Positions 1 to 5,830 of a stretch of DNA of 8,385 nucleotides are shown piece after piece (the first letter of the stretch is position 1; every line of letters begins with the position of its first letter). The stretch comes from RQOF01 sp964461135 (lineage in GTDB: Bacteria; Calditrichota; Calditrichia; RBG-13-44-9), in NCBI GenBank assembly GCA_964461135.1, contig CAYWTB010000137.1, positions 1 to 8,385 on the forward strand. Reading direction: 5' to 3'. A model generated the notes under the pieces. The model had not been told where the DNA came from. It did no database searches and was given only the letters and a program-made list of their open reading frames with translations. A program made the position numbers and the translations under genes.

Positions 1-58
1 CAGAACTAATCTAACGTTAATCAGGGAAGGGGTCATTTGGCCCTATAGAAGATAGGAT

Positions 59-70
59 CTAAAATTTTAG
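59..70. repeat. 12-bp perfect palindrome CTAAAATTTTAG
   Basis: A perfect 12-base palindrome lies 3 bases upstream of the ribosome binding site of the large secreted-protein gene. It could be an operator or a small leader hairpin, but it is AT-rich and could occur by chance. No function is assigned. Confidence 0.4.
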
Positions 71-73
71 GAC

Positions 74-78
74 AGGAG
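74..78 (+). promoter_or_regulatory. Ribosome binding site deciding a TTG start
   Basis: AGGAG ends 5 bases before the TTG at 84. No in-frame ATG at the front of the gene would keep the signal peptide, so this site supports the TTG as the real start. Confidence 0.7.
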
Positions 79-83
79 ATTAG

Positions 84-3000
84 TTGCTTCAAATTAAGAT
101 TAACAGATATTTTGCGCTTTACTTTGTTTATCTAGTGGTTTTGCCCCTGATGGTTCAGGGACAGAAGGAGGGATTTAACCGGCAGAGGCTCGTGTCACCA
201 GATATAACCAGATATACGCTGTTCAATATCAATAATATAACTGGCTGGATTGGATGGGATGGGACGTCTGGCTTCAATCCCTATGCGTGGGAAGCTGGTG
301 TTTATTATCCTAAAGGAACCACCAATGTAGTTTATCAGGATGGGATTGTTTGGGGTGGTTTTGTACGGGACGGTAACCCGAATTTACCAGACCTGCGAGT
401 AGGTGGACAGACCTATATTGTAGGAACTGCGCCTGGGAGAATCCTTGCACCGGGTGTAGCCCAGGATCCTTCCGATCCGCAGGTGCGCATCTACCGGATC
501 CGGCGGGACTGGCAGAGTGTGTCCGATGAAGAGTTATGGATGGACGCTGCAGAACTGAATAACCTTGATCCCTCCCGGGTCACCCGTGATCAGATTGATG
601 CGGTACGTTCTCAGTATGAAACGGACTGGGAACAGTGGCCGGTGGATTATGGTGCCCCGTTTTATGATGAGAACCATAATGGGATCTATGAACCGCAGCT
701 GGGCGAGGAACCGGGTTTACAAAACGCCGACCAGGTGATCTGGTTTGTGTGCAATGATCTGGATTCGGGACAAACAGTTAATTTATACGGATCTCCCCCT
801 ATCGGTCTGGAATTGCAGGTTACGATGTGGGGCTTTAACACAAATCCAACCTTGAATGAGACCGTTTTCAGGCGATACCGCCTGATCAATAAATCCGGAT
901 ATGATTTTGATTCGGCATTTGTGGCCCTGTGGACCGACACTGATATTGGAGAGAGTGGTAATGATTTTCTCGGTTGCGATACGCTCCTGCAACTGGGATA
1001 TGCCTATAATGCCTATTCAACTGATGGTGAATATGATAAATTTGGATTACCACCTCCTGCATTTGGGTACACTTTGTTACAGGGTCCCCTGGTCCCGTCC
1101 AGCGGAGATGAGGGAGTATTTGATTTCAGCAGAAGAGTGGACTATCGTAACCTGCCCATAACTTCTTTCTTTTATTATTTGTGGTTAAATATCCCTGACT
1201 TTCATGATTATTCCAGCACTCTTAAATGGTATAAAATATTAAATGGATATTTTCCTAATAATGAGGTTATGAATGATTTAATGAGATATATAATTGGTGC
1301 CGGGCCGGAAAAAGGGAAATCAACCAAATTTCCTCTATCCGGTGATCCTGTCAGCGGTACCGGTGATGTGGACGGAATGGGAGATAACTTTGGCCCAGGT
1401 GACAGGCGGTTTGCCCAGTGCAGTGGTCCTTTCCGGCTGCAGCCGGGTGATACCCAGGAAGTGGTGATCGCCCTGGTAGGAGGAATAAATCCGAAGGGAG
1501 ATCACCTGAGCAATATCGTTCGATTGAAGGATAACATCCGGACCATCCGGGGCTTTTACGGAACGACCATACACTTTCCCCGCCATACAAGCGCGCAGCT
1601 GGACTATCCGGATGATTCACGAAGCCACCTGCAGGTGAGCCTGAACCTGGATGATTTTGAGGGGGTGTCTGCAGCGGAACTTTATTTCACACCCAGCACA
1701 GGATACGAACCACCCTTTTCCCGCACCCTGTATGATGACGGCCAGCACGGAGACAGCCTCTCCCGGGACGGGATCTGGGGTAACACGGTTACGGTACCGA
1801 ACCGGAAGTATCCGGTGGATGGGAATCTGATCGTTAACAGCTCGGCCGGCCGGGATACCTTCACCGCCACCTATTCCCGCCTGCAACTGCGGCCTCCCCC
1901 ACAGGTAGAGGATTTTCAGGTAAGCTGGGAGAACGGGCGTCAGGATGGGGAGGTTAACTATGGGGAAGAGGTGCATCTTGCCTTCCGGTTGAAGAACCGG
2001 GATGCTCTGAACGGGATCGATTTTCTGAGGGTAAGTGTTGAGCAGGGAAGGAATCAGCGTAACAGCTTTACCTCTTCTCAATCCATCGGACCGGGAGAGT
2101 TGGTGGAAAGTGCGGATTTATATGCTCTGCTTACTGGACCCTATAGCGGGAACTCACTTTCCTTTCGCCTCCGGTTAGGCTTTGACGGATTCTATCAGGT
2201 GGAGGATTTGAGTTATCCAATCATTCCCTGGGAGCCGGATAGCCTGTGGGGAAAGAGTCTGCCGGTGGAGATTATGAAAGGATTTTCCAGCAACACCGAG
2301 GCATTTGTGGCCGATCCCACCCGCCTGACCGGTCACGAGTATGTGATTCATTTTATACAGAGAAGCGACACAGCAGAAGGTGCTCTGGGCTGGCAGTTAC
2401 GGGATCGCAGCAATGGGGAAATTAAATTGCGGGAGGAGACCTTTCCGGCGGGTGAACATCCGGCCTACCCGGTGATAGACGGGATCGAGTTTCGGGTGAG
2501 GCCGGTGCTGCAGGGTTTTGCCAGTTTTCAGGTGGTGGCCAATGCCGCCGGTCCGATAGATCCCCCGGAAATGGGGTGTTTTGCCTTTTATGGCACTGGA
2601 TTCCCCATTCTTATTAATGGCCTCTACCCTTATGGTACAGACCGGCCCACCCGTTATTTCCAGCAGAGTACAAACCGGAGTGTCTGGGGTGTACATGCGG
2701 CCATGGACAGTTCCAAAGATGGCAGTTTTGCACATTTTAAAGCCATCGTTACACATAATGGGGATTACCTGTCCCGCATTTCTCCCTTTGATTACGAACT
2801 TCGTTTTACAGAGGATGGAGGAGCAGCTGGCATCCTGGATTCGATTGGGATGGTGATCAATGTGCCGTTTGAAATGTGGAATATCGGCATCAAAAGTCCG
2901 GAAGAGACGGAAGATGATTACCGAATGATCCCTTTTGTAAAGGATCTGGATAGCAATGGTTTGTTTAATATCAATCCCGTAGATCATGTGATTTCCGGGG

Positions 3001-3596
3001 GAGATAATGATCCGGAGACCGATGCAATTTACTGGTTTAATCCGCTGGACCGCACACCGGGAGAATCGGGGTATGAATCTGCTGCATCGAGTAGTTTTAC
3101 TGCAGGTGTGGGAGAGGGAGTAATGTCCGCGATGGTGCTTGTGAACTGGAATGGTGGATCGGTTAACGATCCCGATTTTCCGGAGAATCTGGATGCGGTG
3201 ATGCCTGAGAGCGGTACCATCTTCAGGATCATATCCAACAAACCCAACCGTGTGGGGGACAGTCTTCTGGTGCGGGCCCCATCGGCACACCCGGATAAGC
3301 TCTATGACTGGCCGTACAGCTATCAGCTGTCCCAGAATTTTCCCAATCCCTTCAACAGCGGGACGGTGATACTATTCGAGTTGCCGCAGCCGTCGCCGGT
3401 GTGGCTGGAGATTTTTAATGTTCTGGGTCAACGGGTACGAGTGCTGCTGGATGATGTGACCCTGGAACGGGGCTATCACCGGATTCACTGGGATGGGCGT
3501 AATGGGAACGGCATACCGTTGGGGTCGGGAATTTATATGTACCGTTTTAAAGCCGGGACGTATGACAGGATACAGAAAATGATCCTGATCAAATGA
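84..3596 (+). CDS. Large secreted protein with C-terminal T9SS type A sorting domain
   Basis: This 1170-residue protein is predicted to be exported and then delivered to the cell surface or medium by type IX secretion. Residues 1-26 form a signal peptide: basic start, hydrophobic core around 9-23, likely cleavage after VQG. Residues 195-225 carry the stretch ENHNGIYEPQLGEEPG followed by ADQVIWFVCNDLD. Residues 240-335 include FRRYRLINKSG, LWTDTDIGESGNDFLGCD and LGYAYNAY, a pattern I know from large exported proteins of KSB1, Calditrichota and Marinimicrobia. Residues 450-485 (RLQPGDTQEVVIALVGG) continue that family. Residues 549-566 (LYDDGQHGDSLSRDGIWG) resemble the acidic turn of choice-of-anchor or Ig-like modules. 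Residues 1080-1170 are the sorting domain, with FPNPFN, IFNVLGQ and LGSGIYMYRFKAG. No catalytic motif was recognised, so the biochemical role is unknown. The start is TTG, chosen because AGGAG lies 5 bases upstream and the signal peptide begins there. Codons for residues about 355-405 are distinctly AT-rich compared with the rest. Confidence 0.93.
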   Translation: MLQIKINRYFALYFVYLVVLPLMVQGQKEGFNRQRLVSPDITRYTLFNINNITGWIGWDGTSGFNPYAWEAGVYYPKGTTNVVYQDGIVWGGFVRDGNPNLPDLRVGGQTYIVGTAPGRILAPGVAQDPSDPQVRIYRIRRDWQSVSDEELWMDAAELNNLDPSRVTRDQIDAVRSQYETDWEQWPVDYGAPFYDENHNGIYEPQLGEEPGLQNADQVIWFVCNDLDSGQTVNLYGSPPIGLELQVTMWGFNTNPTLNETVFRRYRLINKSGYDFDSAFVALWTDTDIGESGNDFLGCDTLLQLGYAYNAYSTDGEYDKFGLPPPAFGYTLLQGPLVPSSGDEGVFDFSRRVDYRNLPITSFFYYLWLNIPDFHDYSSTLKWYKILNGYFPNNEVMNDLMRYIIGAGPEKGKSTKFPLSGDPVSGTGDVDGMGDNFGPGDRRFAQCSGPFRLQPGDTQEVVIALVGGINPKGDHLSNIVRLKDNIRTIRGFYGTTIHFPRHTSAQLDYPDDSRSHLQVSLNLDDFEGVSAAELYFTPSTGYEPPFSRTLYDDGQHGDSLSRDGIWGNTVTVPNRKYPVDGNLIVNSSAGRDTFTATYSRLQLRPPPQVEDFQVSWENGRQDGEVNYGEEVHLAFRLKNRDALNGIDFLRVSVEQGRNQRNSFTSSQSIGPGELVESADLYALLTGPYSGNSLSFRLRLGFDGFYQVEDLSYPIIPWEPDSLWGKSLPVEIMKGFSSNTEAFVADPTRLTGHEYVIHFIQRSDTAEGALGWQLRDRSNGEIKLREETFPAGEHPAYPVIDGIEFRVRPVLQGFASFQVVANAAGPIDPPEMGCFAFYGTGFPILINGLYPYGTDRPTRYFQQSTNRSVWGVHAAMDSSKDGSFAHFKAIVTHNGDYLSRISPFDYELRFTEDGGAAGILDSIGMVINVPFEMWNIGIKSPEETEDDYRMIPFVKDLDSNGLFNINPVDHVISGGDNDPETDAIYWFNPLDRTPGESGYESAASSSFTAGVGEGVMSAMVLVNWNGGSVNDPDFPENLDAVMPESGTIFRIISNKPNRVGDSLLVRAPSAHPDKLYDWPYSYQLSQNFPNPFNSGTVILFELPQPSPVWLEIFNVLGQRVRVLLDDVTLERGYHRIHWDGRNGNGIPLGSGIYMYRFKAGTYDRIQKMILIK

Positions 3597-3638
3597 CAGT
3601 GACAATGATTATTTGTCCAGCTGGATGATGACTGTTTC

Positions 3639-3660
3639 ACCGGTTAATCGTCTGCCCGGT
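3639..3660 (+). terminator. Weak candidate terminator after the secreted-protein gene
   Basis: ACCGG at 3639-3643 can pair with CCGGT at 3656-3660 across a 12-base loop, and a T-rich run (TACTTTTATCTTTT) follows directly. The 5-bp stem and long loop make this weak. It is the only hairpin plus T-tract in the convergent gap. A separate 10-base palindrome, TCCAGCTGGA, sits at 3616-3625 without a T-tract. Confidence 0.25.
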
Positions 3661-3714
3661 TACTTTTATCTTTTAAAAATCCATGGTTAGTCGGCTCAAT
3701 TTTTCAAACAAATT

Positions 3715-4545
3715 CTAGGAAATGTTATCTGCCAAATGGGGAATATCCCGGTTATGTCTCACGGCCTGAATTTCAGCAGCAACACTCAATGCAATTTCCG
3801 TCTCGGAATCCCCCCCGATATCCAGACCGATGGGAATAAAAACCCGGGATAAATCAAACTTTTCACCCAGATCGGTTTTTAATTTTGCTTTCAACTGGTG
3901 GGCTTTTGAACGGGAAGCGATCACCCCGATATATTTCAGGGTCAGTTTACGCTGTAAGAGCGTTTTCAATATCTGGTAGTCAAAATTATGACCGTGGGTC
4001 ATTATTACCGCGTAAGAATTATCGGGGGGATTGAATTCCCCGGAGTATTCCAAATAATCTCGGCAGATTATATCATGTGCGTGTGGATTCTGAACGGGAT
4101 TGGCAAATTCTTCCCGGTTATCGATCAGGATTACGTGCAAGTCCAAACGGGCCAGGAAAAATGACAGAGCATAACCCACGTGGCCGCCCCCGAACAGGTA
4201 CACTGATGCAGCTGCCGGTTTGATGTCATAGAAAATGGTTACTTTGCCTTCACACATCATGGGAATGATCTCTGCATCTCTTTTTTTTCCTGTTTTATCA
4301 GCCTTTTCAGTGAGAATATATTCCTGCAGACCCGATGCCCCGTTACTGATTCTGTGCAGGCATTCCTGAATTGTTTTTTTCTCCAGGGCACCACCACCAA
4401 CAGTGCCACAGGTCTGCCCATTTTTCTCCACCAAAATTTTAAATCCCACTTTCCCGGGAACTGATCCTTCCGTTTTCACCACTGTTGCCACGGCGAAGGG
4501 ACTGTTTTGCCGGTTCAATTCAGCCATCCGTTCGAATAGTTCCAT
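3715..4545 (-). CDS. xdhC: XdhC/CoxI-family molybdenum cofactor maturation protein
   Basis: This 276-residue protein matches the full-length XdhC architecture. Characterised XdhC proteins bind molybdopterin cofactor, help sulfurate it, and hand it to xanthine dehydrogenase-type enzymes in the cytoplasm. The N-terminal XdhC/CoxI domain spans about residues 1-110, with TEGSVPGKVGFKILV (25-39), CGTVGGGALE (46-55) and MMCEGKVTIFYD (97-108). A C-terminal Rossmann domain spans about 115-265, with the nucleotide-binding loop FGGGHVGYAL (118-127), DNREEF (142-147), MTHGHNFDYQIL (182-193), YIGVIASRSK (205-214) and PIGLDIGGDSETEIALSVAAEI (238-259). I chose the ATG at 4545 because GGAGG lies 7 bases upstream and it overlaps the stop of the upstream gene. 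A longer reading to 4617 would add 24 unconserved residues inside that gene. It is translationally linked to the MocA-like gene. The family call is firm. The partner enzyme is not in the window. Confidence 0.93.
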   Translation of the reverse strand: MELFERMAELNRQNSPFAVATVVKTEGSVPGKVGFKILVEKNGQTCGTVGGGALEKKTIQECLHRISNGASGLQEYILTEKADKTGKKRDAEIIPMMCEGKVTIFYDIKPAAASVYLFGGGHVGYALSFFLARLDLHVILIDNREEFANPVQNPHAHDIICRDYLEYSGEFNPPDNSYAVIMTHGHNFDYQILKTLLQRKLTLKYIGVIASRSKAHQLKAKLKTDLGEKFDLSRVFIPIGLDIGGDSETEIALSVAAEIQAVRHNRDIPHLADNIS

Positions 4546-5195
4546 TAATAGTCCTCCGTTAATAGATCCGATGGGGTATCGAAATCTTTTAAGATTTGTG
4601 GATATTTGCAATCCCAAAATTTTTTATGTATCTCGCTCAAGCCGGACATTGTCTTCAGATTGCTTGAAACAGGTTCGGTTAAAATAAGCGGAACTATTTT
4701 CCGGTGAAAGAGCAGTGGATGACCGTTTTTCCCATCAAAACAAGGCTGGATCCAATGAAAACCGTCGTCCAGTTGAGCGGCAAATTCTTTATAAAATGAA
4801 AAAGGGATATGGGGCTGATCGACAAAATGGTAAAGTATCCATTGCGCTGATTGTAACTGTCTTAACCCCAGTTGAAGTGAACCGAACATTCCCCGCTCAT
4901 AATCGGGATTATCAACAAAGTTTACCCGGTCCAAAATGACGCTCCAATCCCGCCTGGAAAACAGGGGTGGTTCCAGCCAGCTGTCAAGGGGCTCTCGCTG
5001 CAACCACCGGTTCACCTCTTCCCGAACATCCTCCCCGCGATATCCGGTAACAACACGGATTACTGAACTGACAGTTGACAATTTTGTGATGATGTTGATG
5101 ATAAAAGGAAGGTCTTCGAATTTTTTGAGGGGTTTGAACTCTTTCATTCTCCGGGAGTAACCGGCACTGATAAGCAGCGAAGAAATGTCTGGCAT
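4545..5195 (-). CDS. mocA: MocA/MobA-like molybdenum cofactor nucleotidyltransferase
   Basis: This 216-residue protein has the MobA-like NTP-transferase fold. In the MocA branch the enzyme joins CTP to molybdopterin to make the cytosine dinucleotide cofactor used by xanthine-oxidase-family enzymes. Visible motifs are the nucleotide loop LLISAGYSRRMKEFKPL (7-23), VTGYRGEDV (49-57), NPDYERGMFGSLQLGL (96-111), the metal-binding aspartate in HFVDQPHIP (123-131), GKNGHPLLF (155-163) and the closing DFDTPSDLL (204-212). Length is normal for the family. The first loop is unusual: the family's LAAG is ISAG here, and the glycine after RM is a lysine. Its stop shares a base with the xdhC start (TAATG), so the two form an operon. 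The XdhC partner favours CTP-using MocA over GTP-using MobA. That preference is inferred. The ATG at 5195 has only a poor Shine-Dalgarno (GAGA about 10 bases upstream), but it sits directly before the conserved beta strand. Confidence 0.85.
   Translation of the reverse strand: MPDISSLLISAGYSRRMKEFKPLKKFEDLPFIINIITKLSTVSSVIRVVTGYRGEDVREEVNRWLQREPLDSWLEPPLFSRRDWSVILDRVNFVDNPDYERGMFGSLQLGLRQLQSAQWILYHFVDQPHIPFSFYKEFAAQLDDGFHWIQPCFDGKNGHPLLFHRKIVPLILTEPVSSNLKTMSGLSEIHKKFWDCKYPQILKDFDTPSDLLTEDY
4553..4557 (-). promoter_or_regulatory. Ribosome binding site fixing the xdhC start
   Basis: On the minus strand GGAGG lies 7 bases before the ATG at 4545, inside the last codons of the upstream mocA-like gene. 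This supports translational coupling and rules in the shorter XdhC start. Confidence 0.75.
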
Positions 5196-5254
5196 TTTAT
5201 GATTCTCATTATTGTTTAAATGAATTTATGGCAAGTATTCTGGAATCACCTCAT

Positions 5255-5260
5255 ATTATA
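5255..5260 (-). promoter_or_regulatory. Candidate -10 box for the mocA-xdhC operon
   Basis: A perfect TATAAT reads on the minus strand about 60 bases before the MocA-like start, which fits a leader of about 50 bases. The -35 is poor: the best match is TTGCCG with a 19-base spacer. The box lies in AT-rich sequence, so chance is possible. Confidence 0.35.
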
Positions 5261-5263
5261 AAT

Positions 5264-5310
5264 ATTCTTTTGAGTAAAACGGCAAAGTTCAAAATCCTTT
5301 GAGAGTAAAA
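5264..5310. repeat. Imperfect direct repeat beside the mocA promoter
   Basis: ATTCTTTTGAGTAAAA (5264-5279) and ATCCTTTGAGAGTAAAA (5294-5310) are imperfect direct copies. Their TTTGAG cores are 29 bases apart and their AGTAAAA ends 31 apart, about three helix turns. They sit just upstream of the candidate TATAAT, where a pair of activator or repressor sites would be expected. The second copy has a 2-base insertion (AG). Confidence 0.4.
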
Positions 5311-5398
5311 TAGCAGACAGTTCTTTCTTTTTTGGGATTAATAAATTCCTGTTTAATTTTGATGAAAAGAAATCTGACATTTTCCAGGTTAACAGATG

Positions 5399-5454
5399 CG
5401 GCCGGGAGGCCCTGATCGGCTGGCTGTCGCGAGAATTATCAGCCTGCCGGTCCG
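5399..5454. other. GC-rich imperfect hairpin (possible small RNA or element remnant)
   Basis: CGGCCGG (5399-5405) pairs with CCGGTCCG (5447-5454) with one bulged T. After one mismatch AGGC (5407-5410) pairs with GCCT (5442-5445), and beyond a CC bulge TGAT (5413-5416) pairs with ATCA (5438-5441). The stem totals about 15 pairs. The segment is far more GC-rich than its flanks. It could be a structured RNA, a REP-like remnant or a DNA site. It lies upstream of the candidate mocA -10, so it need not be in that mRNA. Confidence 0.4.
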
Positions 5455-5529
5455 AGCAACTAATGATCGAATCATACAATGTTTCGAATCAAATTTAATA
5501 AAGGAAAATATCTTTTAAAATAGATACTA

Positions 5530-5544
5530 ATTATCCGGGATAAT
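5530..5544. promoter_or_regulatory. 15-bp dyad ATTATCC-G-GGATAAT, candidate operator
   Basis: Two perfect 7-base arms flank a single central G, the shape of a homodimeric regulator site. It lies between the divergent promoters, about 290 bases upstream of the cysteine-rich protein gene and about 335 upstream of the mocA-like gene. The regulator is unknown. Confidence 0.35.
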
Positions 5545-5715
5545 ATTTGAATCGGGAATAGAAGCGAAGCCACCTTACCGATAATTTTAAGATCATTTGA
5601 AGAGTCCCTGGAATCTTAAACACGAAAATATTGAGAGGACAGATCCTTTCAAACCATTAAATGTTGAAAAAAAGTAATATATTTGAGGTTAATTTACAAG
5701 AAATAATCAAGTTTT

Positions 5716-5754
5716 TTGACTGGTTTTTTCTGAGGAATGAAATACCTCAGCCAG
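5716..5754 (+). promoter_or_regulatory. Candidate promoter/operator of the cysteine-rich protein gene
   Basis: TTGACT (5716-5721) resembles a -35 box and TGAAAT (5738-5743), 16 bases later, is a weak -10. A dyad CTGAGG/CCTCAG (5730-5735, 5745-5750) overlaps the -10 position. A further CTGG/CCAG pair (5720-5723, 5751-5754) encloses it across a six-T bulge. A repressor site over the promoter is one reading. A leader hairpin is another. Confidence 0.25.
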
Positions 5755-5820
5755 GTGGAAGGAATCTAAATAAATCAATTAAAAGTTTGTTGTTTGATTC
5801 TTTTTTGGCTATTTTTTTAT

Positions 5821-5826
5821 GAGGTG
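5821..5826 (+). promoter_or_regulatory. Ribosome binding site choosing the second ATG
   Basis: GAGGTG lies 4 bases before the ATG at 5831 and overlaps the alternative ATG at 5819, which has only T-rich sequence upstream. The downstream ATG is therefore preferred. Confidence 0.65.
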
Positions 5827-5830
5827 GAAT

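Larger units (their letters stand above)
5196..5830. other. AT-rich divergent intergenic region with dense small repeats
   Basis: About 635 bases separate the divergent mocA-like and cysteine-rich protein genes. I see no convincing gene in it. It holds the candidate minus-strand promoter, a GC-rich hairpin at 5399-5454, an 8-base direct repeat TCGAATCA at 5467-5474 and 5484-5491, a 15-bp dyad at 5530-5544, 8-base arms TTTAAGAT/ATCTTAAA at 5586-5593 and 5613-5620, and a dyad at 5730-5750. Most of it is poly-A/T rich, in contrast with the GC-rich island. Confidence 0.7.

Noticed and set aside
1617..2081. 154-codon antisense open frame
   Set aside because: It is a shadow of the same plus-strand gene and shows no motifs.
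2397..3290. 297-codon open frame antisense to the large secreted-protein gene
   Set aside because: It is wholly inside the well-supported plus-strand gene, has no ribosome binding site I could see, and its product is rich in His/Ile/Lys with no domain-like pattern.
4546..4617. Upstream start that would lengthen XdhC by 24 residues
   Set aside because: The extra residues lie inside the mocA-like gene, are unlike XdhC N-termini, and the ATG at 4545 has a strong ribosome binding site.
5399..5454. Moco riboswitch for the mocA-xdhC operon
   Set aside because: I could not match the known motif by eye, and the candidate -10 box is downstream of it, so it would not be in the leader. It was kept only as a testable idea.
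5246..5479. 77-codon minus-strand open frame in the intergenic region
   Set aside because: There is no ribosome binding site, the composition is basic and low quality, and it runs across the GC-rich hairpin and candidate promoter.
5678..5685. Bacteroidetes-type -7 box TATATTTG upstream of the cysteine-rich gene
   Set aside because: The box matches TAnnTTTG, but there is no TTG at a suitable -33 position: the nearest is only 11 bases upstream.
5819..5830. Upstream ATG for the cysteine-rich protein
   Set aside because: It has only T-rich sequence before it and itself forms part of the GAGGTG site serving the ATG at 5831.
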